A stretch of 64,000 nucleotides of DNA from Ceratorhiza oryzae-sativae. Taxonomy: Eukaryota > Basidiomycota > Agaricomycetes > Cantharellales > Ceratobasidiaceae. Positions 21,376 through 31,428 of this stretch are shown here, piece after piece (positions within the stretch are counted from its first letter, which is position 1; each line of letters starts with the position of its first letter). The notes beneath the pieces are model-generated. The model saw only the letters and a program-made list of their open reading frames with translations. It searched no databases and was not told the DNA's origin. The position numbers and the translations under genes are program-made. Where the stretch lies: assembly GCA_030998015.1 (NCBI GenBank), contig JARWMV010000234.1, positions 124,001 through 188,000 of the forward strand. The letters are read 5' to 3'.

Positions 21376-21917
21376 ATGCGTGTTATTTCCCTTAACTACA
21401 ATCCCCTTGACTGCACCTGCTGGTCTCTCCCTGAGGGGGAGTACTGCGCCTACTGTGATGCCGTGTGCGACGCCTCCCTTGAAGACTTCTATGGAGGTGT
21501 TGGGGACTGGTTCTTCTGTGGGGTGCCAGGTACGTGTGTTCGTTCTTCGTTGTTCTCATGTAGCTAACTTGTTCTGTAGAAGAGCGCATCTTCCTTGATG
21601 GTCGGGCCCATGAGGCCACCCTTGAGTGTGTCTGGGCGCTTGTTGATCAGGACTGCAAGTCCTTTGAGGAGCGGTCTCACCAGGCTGCTCTTGCTGAATT
21701 CTTTGAGGAGGGCTCTGCTCCCTTGTTTGATGAGGCTTCGCCCTTTGCAGCGTCTGGTTCTGGGTGTTTCCAGAACTACATGGCCAACTTCCCAGGGGGG
21801 GAGGCTCCTTGGCTGCAGCCCACTACCCAGTCAGTTGTTCAGACCAATAAGAAGGATAAAAGGGGCAAGAAGCCCTATACCCAGCCCCTCAAGGGCAAAC
21901 GTAAAAATAGAGAGTAA
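21376..21917 (+). CDS. intron-containing ORF antisense to the chromovirus
   Basis: Two exons, 21376-21529 and 21580-21917, join across a clean 50-nt GT-AG intron to 492 nt (163 aa) with no stops. The frame is also open upstream, with other ATGs at 21292 and 21331. The N-terminus is Cys-rich (CTCW, then YCAYCDAVC), possibly metal-binding; the middle is acidic (FEERSHQAALAEFFEEG) and the tail very basic (KKDKRGKKPYT...GKRKN). It runs opposite to gag-pol once the inversion is undone, and a spliceosomal intron survives retrotransposition only if antisense to the genomic RNA. The family is unknown to me. Lying back-to-back with a Rep-like gene, it recalls the ambisense layout of small ssDNA viruses, but no capsid resemblance can be claimed. 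Confidence 0.5.
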
Positions 21918-21973
21918 AAAGGAAATGTATTAAGTTTGGTGTGTAAAAGAAAAATAAAACTCTTATACATTCA

Positions 21974-23285
21974 TGTTATGGATCACTAACATTTTCTATT
22001 ATTTTAGTCTGCTCTGCCAACCTCAAGCGATGCCTCTGTAATTAAATTGTGAAATACTTGAATTTGTATGCGCTCTGAATTGTACTATTTTCTGTTCCAT
22101 TAAATAGTACAAATTTCCCGCTCTCCAACGCATATTTTATTAAGATTTTACGATAAGATCTCAGAGAGATACAGAGGTTGCGATATTTCCTCTTATCAGT
22201 AGATATTGATTACAACATCGCACCGCTCATATCTCGGTAACCGCTTACGCTATCAAAGCGATCTTATGCTCTATCGATAGCTAATCTTCGGCGGTATCTG
22301 CTGCCCGAAGATCGTCGCGATCCTCCAGATCCTCGTGCCGGAATGGCCCGAAGATCATTAGAATCTTACTGGACCATCAATCAAGATCTAATGACTCCAG
22401 TGAGTCAGGAGAGCTTCCCAAATTGATCCAGAAGCTTCTCTGACTCACTCTATGACTCACTGAGATGTAGCCTCCGTTCATTACATGTATATACTATGAT
22501 AATATGATCTACAAGCCAATAGCAGGTCTCAGATGCATCAATGCCTTCGATCCACACCCTGTCTTTACTCTTTTATCCTATACTGGGCTAGGGTGTACCC
22601 CAAGTATAGCAGTACCCTCTTTTGATGATCGCACTGGCATGCATGTATCTATTTGGCTCTGGAATGCCCTCCTCAGGGTATAAAAGGACCTCCTCTGAGG
22701 CCCTTCCAGACCACCTCCTTCCCTCCTCTACTCAACCCAGACCGGTTATTGGTTTCTTTTCTCTTTCTATTTTCTTTTGTCTGTGTGTGATTTCTTATAT
22801 AACTAGTACTGAGGAATATAGTACCATATTAGTTATATACTGTCCAAGTCATTGTATCTTATATACAGAGATATGTAAGGATACAATATTGCCTGATTGA
22901 GCGTGACATTAAGTACTGGCTATTAGAGGAAATCTAAGTACCTGTAGCTGAGGAAGCACACACATTAGGCAGCCCACCATCTATCCTATAAGCTATCGCT
23001 TAAGTCTAGTATTAAGATTAGTATCAGTTAGTCCAAGCGACTAGGGCTGAACTACATTTAAGATATCTAAGGGAACCTGACCATAGTAGTCTTGCTCTTT
23101 ATACCTATAAATTAGTCAGTTTACACTGTGAAAGATTAAGACTACCTTGAGTGTTACTTGATCACATTGCAACTACTTTGAGCCTTCTTACTCTAGTCTA
23201 AGAAGTATTGAGTACGATTAGTGTATACTAACATATCTACATTTGCTTAAGCTCTAGATATTCAAGTGTACCCTGACCTGTAACA
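21974..23285 (+). repeat. LTR family A, second copy (1.31 kb)
   Basis: 1312 bp, TG...CA, nearly identical to 16056-17366 reversed. Promoter-like GGGTATAAAAGGACC at 22676-22690 is followed by a C/T-rich leader, giving its plus orientation. Right flank TCCCC (23286-23290) matches reversed 17367-17371; left flank ATTCA (21969-21973) matches reversed 16051-16055. Confidence 0.85.
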
Positions 23286-23404
23286 TCCCCTCACTGTGTG
23301 TCCACCCTTAGATGTTGCAGTTTGACCTTTGGCTGTTATAGCCTATAGGTCTGCCTTCACCTCACAAGCATTAGGTGTTGTCATTCAGGTTGTTGGCTCT
23401 GACA
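23286..23404 (+). repeat. LTR family B copy B1, right end
   Basis: Collinear with the last 120 bases of copy B2 (26497-26613), ending CTCTGACA. It continues B1 after the second LTR-A insertion. Confidence 0.6.
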
Positions 23405-23697
23405 TTGGCATTGAGTGTGATAATGGGTTGCATGCCAGCTGCATGGAAACAATCTTGTGTGATTTGGGGAAGGCACAGTACATTGTGCCAAGACTAGCAC
23501 TTTGACTTCTGCTCTTTTGGGAATTCATATGTATATGGATATTTGGGTAGTTGCATGAGAATGCTGATTTTCTACCTAACTGAAATTCATGGTATGAGCA
23601 ATACACCAGTGCTACCATGTAGTATGCACATGACACATGGTGGGATGAGGCATGCAGTGAGGCTGTGCAGAAAATTGTTGCCTACTCACAGGCTGAC
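23405..23697. other. CpG-poor relic sequence, nothing recognised
   Basis: Between the end of B1 and a solo LTR. Almost no CG dinucleotides remain. It ends with CTGAC (23693-23697), half of the next element's target duplication. No gene or repeat could be assigned. Confidence 0.4.
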
Positions 23698-24445
23698 TGT
23701 TATGACCCACACTAATGGTCATAATGTAACAAGGAGTCTAGCCTGTAGTGTATAGCATTTTCCCCATGGTCAAACAAGCTAGAAACAGGTCACATGACTC
23801 TGGCGCTTACTGTGGTTACCCAACTCACTCCTGCAATTCTCTCCTTTGTAACTTGGAGTGAGGAGCGAGTTGTCATGTGACTTCAGCACTTACATAGGTG
23901 CTTACCATGGTTACCCAACTTGCTCCTGCAATTCTCTCCATTGTAACTTGGAGTGAGGAGCAAGTTGTCATGTGACTTTGGTGCTTACATTGGCACTTAC
24001 TGTGGTTACCCAACTCACTCCTGCAATTCTCTCCATTGTAACTTGGAGTGAGGAGTGAGTTATCATGTGACTTCAGTGCTTAAACCATGTGACCCACAGA
24101 CCCTGTGCAGCTCTATAAGATTTGGAGCTGCAACAACCCTAAGAGCAACTTACATAACTCCTCATGCTATCACATGACCCCCAATCAACAATCACCCAGT
24201 GGCCCCTCACGTCACATGACCAGTAAACATTGTTGACTGCAGAACTGTCTGACTTGCCTCACATGAGGATATATAAGAAAACCAAAGCAAGGCTGATGGC
24301 CCCAGCTTGCTTTATCTCATCAACCACAGGGGCCACTTGTACATAACACTAGATACATCAATATATACTATAGGAAAACACATAAGAACATAGCCACTAC
24401 TTAAGGGATCAACAAGATGACAGAAGTGACAGAGGGGTCTTGACA
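23698..24445 (+). repeat. old solo LTR of the chromovirus family
   Basis: 748 bp from TGTTATGACC to TCTTGACA with perfect target duplications CTGAC at 23693-23697 and 24446-24450. It shares the module layout of 8953-9736, but most CACGTG words have become CATGTG or CACATG, so it is an older, decayed copy. Confidence 0.8.
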
Positions 24446-24864
24446 CTGACTACTATGACCCAATCAAATGGGAAGCCCTCAAGGGCAACCTAAGGCTGTG
24501 CATCTGCTCTGCCTGATGTTCCCATGCTGACAAGGTCACAGCAGAGGTCTCCCAATGCATGGGCCTCTGGAAACTAAGAAACTGGACACTGGGAAAAAGG
24601 TATAGTAAAATCCTACCCATATGAGATGATGACACCTTTGCTACTCACCTGCACAAGCAATCCCAAGTTTTTGCCAAAACCTTCTTCCCAGTGCACAGCT
24701 ACCACCCCAAGTGCCTATGCAATGCTGTCATCTCTGTCATCCCAAAACCCTGGAAAATCAACATGTCCAACCCCTCCCTCCTCTTACTGCCCCTTCTCTC
24801 TTCTTGAAACCCTCAGCAAATGTCTGGAAAAGATCATCACTGCACACATCCTACAGGAGGTTGG

Positions 24865-25378
24865 TGTCAGAGCTGACAACCTGAACAGCAACACCTAACA
24901 CTTGTGAGGCAAAGGCAAACCCAAGGACTATGATACTGATGGTCAAGGCCACAACATCTAGGGGTGGATGTGCAGTGAGGGAAGGGGTTGCAGCAATACA
25001 CAGGGGACTTAGAGGTGCACTTGTCCTAAAGAGGACTGGGCAGAAACTGCTTGGCTTGGTGACTGCACAGGTAGAAGGTGGGTATCAACAGGAGGTCAAG
25101 TTCTGAGGCTTAAGGCTCTCAGACTCTCCCTTATATATTCATGGGAAGGCTATACATATGAAATGAGAAGCTAGATGAAATTGTACAATATGAGGGATGG
25201 TGCCATGTCAACAGAATATTCCAGAATACATCAACAATGGTCAATGACAACAAGGTCACATGACTCAGTCAATAATTCTACACATATATCTGAATAAACA
25301 GGACTTGTCCAAAACTAGAGATAAATAAAATCATAATAAATCAGAGTAAATCCATGGTCATGGTCTAGGCCATGACAG
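24865..25378 (-). repeat. solo LTR family B, copy B3, inside LINE
   Basis: 514 bp, reversed family-B LTR (TGTCAGAGC...CATGACA) with perfect target duplications GTTGG at 24860-24864 and 25379-25383. It splits the LINE reverse transcriptase. Confidence 0.85.
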
Positions 25379-26096
25379 TTGGCTCCCTTAACCTGGTTCC
25401 ATAGTCCCAATTTGGTTCTTGCAACAACTCCTTTTGTATTGATGCTGGCTTGGCTATAATGCATGGCATTCACTCCTTCTGGCAAAAAAACAAAAAAGTC
25501 TCCCTCCTTACTCTCAACATCAAGGGTTATTTCAATAATATAAACCACTCCCTTCTTATCTCTCTTCTCTCTTGTCTTAGCTTCTTGTTTCCTACTGTCT
25601 CATGGCTGCATTCCTTTTTCTCTGATTGCTCTGTCCAGTTTTGCCTTGATTCCTTCCTCTCTGATCCTCTCCTTATTGCCTCTGTTGGAGTCCCCCAGGG
25701 CTTACCTATCTCCCCTGTCCTCAGTGACATCTACTCTCTGCCCCTACTCATACACATGAGCAATATGCAAGGCATCAAAACCAAAGGCTATGTAGATGAT
25801 TTCACCATTCTTGCACACTTGCCTTCATTTACCCTCAATGCTGACATGATACAGGTAGCAGTCCAGACTGCAAGCAACATGCTACAATGCCTAGGCCTTG
25901 TGTTCAATATTGAGAAGTGTGACCTCATCCACTTCACTGCCCAACCTGCTGACATGTCAGTCAATCTTTGCATCAACCTTGCCCCCCCAGGGTCCCCAGG
26001 GCAATGGATCACACCACAGCCTGTCATCAGATGGCTAGGCTTCTTCCTAGACTGACACCCAACATGGAAGCAGCACATCAAGAAACTGTCATGGCC

Positions 26097-26613
26097 TAGA
26101 CCATGAGCACAAAGTTATCCAAATTTAATACAATTTATTTTATCTCTAATTTCTCTGCTTTATGGACAAGTCCCATTTATTCAGATATATGCATAGAATA
26201 ATTGACTGCATCACATGACCTTGTTGTTGTTGACCATTGTTGATGTGTTCTGGAATATTCTGTTGATGTGGCACCATTCCTATTATTGTATGATTTACAT
26301 AGGGCTTCCTATTTCACATGTACTGCCTTGCTTTTGAATATATAAGGGAGAGTCTGAGAGCCTTAAGCCTCAGAACTCAACCTCCTGTCAAACATCCCCT
26401 TCTACCTGTGTGGTCACCAAGCCTAGCAGTACTTGCCCAGTCCTCTTTAGGACAGGTGCATCTCTCATACCTTCCTGCATGTTGTTGCACCCCATCCCCT
26501 CACTGCATGTCCCCTTCTAGGCGTTGCAGTTAGACCTTTGGCTGTTACAGCCTATAGGTCTGCCATCACCTCACAAGCATTTGGCATTGTTGTTCAGGTT
26601 GTCAGCTCTGACA
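26097..26613 (+). repeat. solo LTR family B, copy B2, inside LINE
   Basis: 517 bp, TGTCATGGCC...CTCTGACA, with perfect duplications GAAAC at 26092-26096 and 26614-26618. A TATA-like ATATATAAGG near 26339 gives plus orientation. This is the least disturbed copy of the family and the reference for B1. Confidence 0.85.
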
Positions 26614-26925
26614 GAAACACTGCACACAAGGCCTAGCTGTTATTGCCAGTCTAAGACCCCTTGCAAACTCTGTTTGCAGTATCAGTGTTAAGCATGCCTG
26701 CCTTCTCTACAAAACATGTGTTATGCCAGTGCTCATGTACAGTTCCATAATCTGGTATATAGGTGTCAGGCAGAAGGGGCTTATCCAGCCAATAGTGCAC
26801 ATGCAGAACACAGGCCTAAGGTGGCTCCTTGGGTGTCATGAGCCACCTTGGCTCATGACTGGAACTGGTGGCTATGACTATAAATCTTACTAATATTGTA
26901 TTTTGGATGAGTAATTGTTATGGGT

Positions 26926-27283
26926 CAGGGTACACTTGAATAGCTAGAGCTTAAGCAAGTGTAGATATGTTAGTATACTCTAATCATACTCAATACTTCT
27001 TAGACTAGAGTAAGAAGGCTCAAAGTAGTTGCAATGCAATCAAGTAACACTCAAGGTAGTCTTAATCGTTCACAGTGTAAACTGACTAATTTATAGGTGT
27101 AAAGAGCAAGACTACTATGGTCAGGTTCCCTTAGATATCTTAAATGTAGTTCAGCCCTAGTCGCTTGGACTAACTGATACTAATCTTAATACTAGACTTA
27201 AGCAATAGCTTATAGGATAGATGGTGGGCTGCCTAATGCATGTACTTCCTCAGCTACAGATACTTAGATTTCCTCTAATAGCC
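26926..27283 (-). repeat. LTR family A, truncated third copy
   Basis: About 358 bp collinear with the first 360 bases of 16056-17366 (starting TGTTATGGGTCAGGGTAC), ending abruptly at TCTAATAGCC where it meets the second gypsy fragment. By eye it differs from the other copies mainly by CG to TG/CA changes. Confidence 0.75.
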
Positions 27284-27289
27284 TACTGC

Positions 27290-28887
27290 AAGTTGTTTGT
27301 TGGTGTTTTTGGGTATTGCCTGGGTGGGCCTTGTTTCTGTTTTCTTGGTGGATCTTCCTAGGAAGGCTGAATAGTAGCAATCAATTTCTAGAGCACAATC
27401 AGTCACTTCTTGGAAAGTGTGGTCCTCTGGCTAGAAAAGTTGCAAAACCATGGCACACTGTATCTCTTCCTTGAGGCTGTTGTCAGAGCTACAACCAGAA
27501 GGGATGACCCAAACGTCTAAGGGACGATGGGAGACCTATGGGCGACAGTGCTGGAGGTCTAAGTCACAACATCAAGGGGTAGACATGCGACAAGGAGCAA
27601 GGGTGTGATAAGACGTGGATATAGAAGTAGGTGCACTTGGTCTCAAGAGACCTGGGCAGAGACTATGGACTATGAGTCACACAGGTAGTAGGATGAATGA
27701 CAGGAGGTCAAGTTCTGAGGCTTAAGGCTCTCAGACTCTCCCTTTATATATTCCTATGAGTAGCTATATCAAATACAGATGGTGCGAGACAGCTATTGTA
27801 TGATGTAAGAATGGTGCCACATAACAGAATATTCCAGAAGGTACAAACAAGATGTAAACAACAACAAGGTCACATGATCATGTAAGTAATTCTATGCATA
27901 TATCTGATTAAACGGGACTTGTGCAAAAATATGAAAAAGAGAGATATATAAAATATAGAAAAAGTATAATAAATCCACGTCATGGTCTAGGCCATGACAG
28001 CTGTCATAGAAATTGTCACATAGTACCTCCTCATTGTGTTGAAGGTAAGTTGCACACACCTGGTATTTGCACAAGTATTCCTGCACTGATTTGTCCTGTT
28101 TAAGGGTAGCAATTTTGCAGCAAGCCTTCTCCACTTTCTCTCTGTCTCCAAACTGTTTGTCAAGCTCTTCCCAAAACAGATGCCAATCATGCAGCCATGC
28201 TACTGGTGCAACTTGGTTGTCCTGGATTTTGTATAGCTCAATCCATTCACAGGCCTTTCCTTCTAAGTAGGACATTGTGAATAGGATTTTTTGGTCATCA
28301 GTTGTGTTTAGGTGAGTCCCTCAGAGGTATTGGGAGATCACAATTTTGAATGACACAGCTTTGTCCTTTTCTCCTTTGTACTTGTCTGGTTTGGTCAGTT
28401 TGATTGTGGAAGTTGTTGGGGTGAAAGATGGGGCTGGGACACCTGTCTGAGTAGGTGGAGCAGGTGGGATATGTTGTGTGCCTGTGAGTTGTTGGGCAAC
28501 AGGTTGGGCAAGAAGTGCTTGGGTATTATTGTAATTGGCATTTAGCTGGTTGTTCTGCCCATATATTTCTGCCTGAAGCCTTCCTTCTGATTCACTGACT
28601 GCTTGTCCCACATTTTGCACAGTATGCATATCTGGCATATATTTGTAGATATTGTTTAATTTTACATCAAGGGTGTCAAAACAAGCTTGACATTTGACCA
28701 TAAACTGTTGCAGTACAATTAGGATTGCTTGAGCCCCATCAGGTTGCATAGTGCTTTCTCCTTGATTGGGGGCAAAGCTTGAAATAGAGGGGTCTTGGTG
28801 GGGGTAGGATATTTGCAATGCCCAAGAATTGGGGTGGTTAGCCCATGGGTTCATAGAGTGGTGCAAAGTCATGTTTGGATATTTCAT
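27290..28887 (-). pseudogene. gag of the second gypsy element, interrupted
   Basis: The frame 28887-28321 covers a Gln/Pro-rich N-terminus (TSTIKLTKPDKYKGEKDK). The next open part, 28275-28000, has the gag capsid pattern SYLEGKACEWIELY ... LFWEELDKQFGD ... QDKSVQEYLCKY. The LTR insertion (27481-27999, duplication GCTGT) breaks it. Past the insertion the same family pattern resumes (SLKEEIQCAMVLQLF, TFQEVTDCALEID) down to about 27290. A frame change around 28300 and the insertion inactivate it. Confidence 0.65.
27481..27999 (-). repeat. solo LTR family B, copy B4, inside gag
   Basis: 519 bp reversed family-B LTR (TGTCAGAGCT...CCATGACA) with perfect duplications GCTGT at 27476-27480 and 28000-28004. 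Confidence 0.8.
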
Positions 28888-29757
28888 AGGAATGCTAGAC
28901 TATACTCTTCTGGCTGAGCATAATCTGGGTGAAAACAGTTGAAAAGGCTTCTTGGATTTGCTCCAAGATTTCTTCCCCAGTGATGTCAGGATGAAGGTTT
29001 TGTTCAGTGAAGTATAGGTCTTTGTATAGTAATTGTAGTGTCCTTTGTTGCTCCAATAGTTCCCTTTGTAACCATGTGATTTCCCCTTTTTGTTTCCCAA
29101 AGAATAGGGTTGAGGGATATAATGAATTTGTATATTTGTAGGGCAATGAATAGGAAAAGGTTGTAGATTGACCTTATAGGGGGGCACAGCACTTGGGAAT
29201 AAATGATTGATCATGCCTTGTAGTGAAGGGCTTACTGATGGGTGAAACTAGGGGTGCTAGAAAAATGCACCTCACACTGGAGGGCTTAAAATAAGGCTAG
29301 TTCTTGATACAGGTTTTTGCTCTCAGACACTACAGCTGCTCCCCACCTAGCATTGTACAATCCCTTCCTGTGATCTACTGCCTTGGCAGGTGCAATACAC
29401 AGTGGGTTTTTTTGCAAGCAGGTGGTTTGCTGACTGCAATGTGTGTGGCAATGGTGCAGACACCTAGGGTTGAGCAATAGGCAACATCCACCTTATAGAC
29501 ACCTGGTACTGCCTAGTTCCTTTCTGCTTTTGATTATTATGCATTCTGGACCCTTTGGTGATTCCCAGTAGGCTAGTACAGGGCTGCTTCTCAATTCTCA
29601 AAGACAAATACCAAATATGGTATAAAAGCCATGAATGGTGACAATGTTGAGGAATGGACAGGCTAAGCCCTGAGGGGTGCACAGAGGCAAGGGGTGGTGA
29701 ATGGGAAAGGGGGGAAGCCCTTGTGACCACAAAAGAACTTGACCTAGTGTCAAGACC
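28888..29757 (-). other. leader region of second gypsy element
   Basis: Between the LTR and the gag frame. A short frame (29146-28895) with WLQRELLEQQRTLQLL could be an N-terminal gag piece in a shifted frame. Otherwise AT-rich and CpG-poor with nothing recognisable. Confidence 0.4.
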
Positions 29758-30042
29758 TAATGCTAATTCTCAAGGGAGAACTTGATAGTGCTCACAACAG
29801 GAGGTCAAGTTCTTGGGGAGTTCCCTCAAACTTGACCCTCCTTATATATTCACAGATATGCAGCCTTGTCTACATAGTTGCAAACAACAATTGGTAAACT
29901 GATATCAAATGTTGATGCATCAGTGCCTTACAAAGATTCCAGAATGTTCCTTGAGTCATGTGACCAGTAAACTTATATAAAATGTCACAGAGAAAATATG
30001 AGAAAAATAGATAAATGCCCAGTGTTATGTCAGGCTGTGACA
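29758..30042 (-). repeat. 5' LTR of second gypsy element
   Basis: 285 bp, on the minus strand TGTCACAGCC...GTCTTGACA, with a TATA-like ATATATAAGG near 29850. No duplication could be matched because the other end of the element is missing. Confidence 0.55.
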
Positions 30043-30641
30043 AGCATGACTTTTTGTATGACATATGTAGAGTACCATCTAATACATATATTGCAGCACT
30101 TTGTGAGCATCTGGAGTGCATACACAGGGCATGAGGGAGGATGTGGCACAGAAGTGGTTTTTAAGGTCATTGTTCCAGGTGTCCCTGAGCTTAGCTGTAG
30201 TAGTAGGCATGATAGCACTGAGCTTTAAGATTTCAACAAGTATCTGAGCTTTTGTGTGCATGCCCCTGTTATTGAGCAACAGTGGCCCAAAGTTGGCAAT
30301 TTTGGTGCTTTTTGGCCAAAAACACCCAAAAACAGTACTTTCAATTGCCTATATATCCACAATGGTGGCACACACACAAAAGCCCAGATGCTCATTGCAG
30401 TCGCAAGGCTCAGTGCTATAATACCTACTACCACAGCTAAGCTTGGGGACACCTGGAACAATGACCTTAAAATCCACTTCTGTGCTGCATCCCCATTGTG
30501 CCCCGTGTATGCACTCCAGATGCTTGCAAAGTGTTGCAATATATGTATTAGACGATACTCTACATACGTCGTACAAAAAGTCGTGCTTTGCCTTCGCTCC
30601 TGACTGCCCAGAGCCATAACACGAGTGTTGCAAGACTTTTG
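30043..30641. repeat. fold-back / TIR element with 220-bp arms
   Basis: Arms about 30045-30265 and 30361-30585 are inverted copies around a loop of about 95 bp. The right side ends with GTGTTGCAAGACTTTTGTCACCCAGTG just before TATA (30640), reminiscent of Tc1/mariner-type ends; the left end is cut by the second gypsy LTR. The arms differ mainly at CpG sites. No transposase frame is present, so this is a MITE-like or fold-back relic. Confidence 0.65.
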
Positions 30642-30768
30642 TCACCCAGTGTATATTTACATTTATTTTCAGCAATAAAAAACCCAGGTTTTCTCTGATG
30701 TGTTCCTCCTTCGAAATGTGAGATCCCAAAATGATCCATAGAATACGTCGCCACCTTGAAGGGCGAGC

Positions 30769-31076
30769 TTACCCTGCTTTGACACGTTCTTTAAAGGCCT
30801 CTACAACGTCCCTATGGCGAGCAAATGATTCTTGAAGCCGAGTCGAATAGATATGTGATGCTTGTCTTCGCCAAGTCGATACATGTCTGCTGCTTCTAAT
30901 GGGCGACTGTAGCCTTGGGACACGAGAGGATTGAGCCACCAGAAAGTTAAACGGGATAGCCATGAGGCGCCAATCTTGGGGAGCAACGGCGCGTCGTTGA
31001 GTGAGCGGGGCGGGGTAGTCGGTCCTTCTCCTGGGTTACGGCGCACAAGACCCCACACGCGGCTCGCACATTCCAT
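30769..31076 (-). pseudogene. ABC-C transporter N-terminal fragment
   Basis: The start of a multidrug-type ABC-C exporter (Yor1/MRP-like, as Fer6 of Ustilago): ATG at 31076, then APLLPKIGASW, LSRLTFWWLNPL and YSRPLEAADMYRLGED. After GED (about 30862) the frame shifts by one base and the family pattern continues as SHIYSTRLQESFARHR and VEAFKERVKAG to 30772, where a GTAAG donor-like site lies. A single missing base explains the shift. More than nine tenths of a usual 1300-1500-residue protein is absent, replaced by the transposon block. It is divergent from the hydratase (482 bp). Confidence 0.8.
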
Positions 31077-31428
31077 TCCGCTTGAGCAAAATCATCGAAT
31101 GATTCGGATGAATTTTGGGTTCAGAGGCAAGGCTCAAGCACAAGCCGGCAAGACGTCAGGGTGGACCCAAGGCTTCCAGATCGCTAATCTGATATGGTGA
31201 TTCCCCATCTAATCTATGACCCCCAGAGTATCGCGTGGAGTCAGGACGATCGTCATGTCGATTTCAGCCCAAGTACTGTGAAATTTTCTACCCGCAGCAA
31301 GCCAAGGCAGAGACCGGAGCTCGCACCGCAGATGTATACTGGGCCGTGATGCGGCGGCGGCAAAAATGTTGCTCCCGGAATCCGGCTGGGAACCATGGCT
31401 TCGATTGGGAAACGGAGGGCTCCGTGCA

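Larger units (their letters stand above)
18596..21973 (-). mobile_element. chromovirus, 3' part, inverted by recombination
   Basis: Read on the minus strand this runs from the TGAAT insertion scar (21969-21973) through an antisense gene, a sense Rep-like gene, a hairpin and the polypurine tract into the 3' LTR. It is the missing downstream part of the element that begins at 8953. The alternative, that the Rep region is a further nested insertion, cannot be excluded; I found no inner target duplication to support it. Confidence 0.65.
24446..26925 (+). mobile_element. LINE (non-LTR) reverse transcriptase remains
   Basis: A degraded LINE interrupted by two family-B LTRs. Before the first (24446-24864) is an RT N-terminal stretch like PKPWKINMSNPS and LLETLSKCLEKIITAHI in shifting frames. 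Between them (25384-26096) is RT core with GVPQGLPISPVLSDIY and the catalytic GYVDDFTI, open from about 25450 to 26055. After the second (26614 on) is a C-terminal part like QKGLIQPIVHMQNTGLRWLLG. Removing the LTRs and one duplication each restores contiguity at the DNA level. Several stops and shifts make it dead. Confidence 0.75.
27284..30042 (-). mobile_element. second Ty3/gypsy element, 5' part only
   Basis: On the minus strand: a 285-bp LTR (30042-29758), a leader of about 870 bp, gag, then truncation at 27283. No pol remains. A family-B LTR (27481-27999) sits inside gag. Its LTR is unrelated to that of the chromovirus. Confidence 0.65.

Noticed and set aside
16056..23285. A 7.2-kb composite transposon with 1.3-kb terminal inverted repeats and a Rep cargo
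   Set aside because: The arms have LTR-type TG...CA ends and a TATA promoter, and their flanking duplications are crossed. They are two separate LTR insertions that recombined, not TIRs of one element.
8953..30042. CRISPR array or prokaryotic mobile element
   Set aside because: The direct repeats are LTR modules and LTR copies; spliceosomal introns and chromovirus domains show a fungal nuclear origin.
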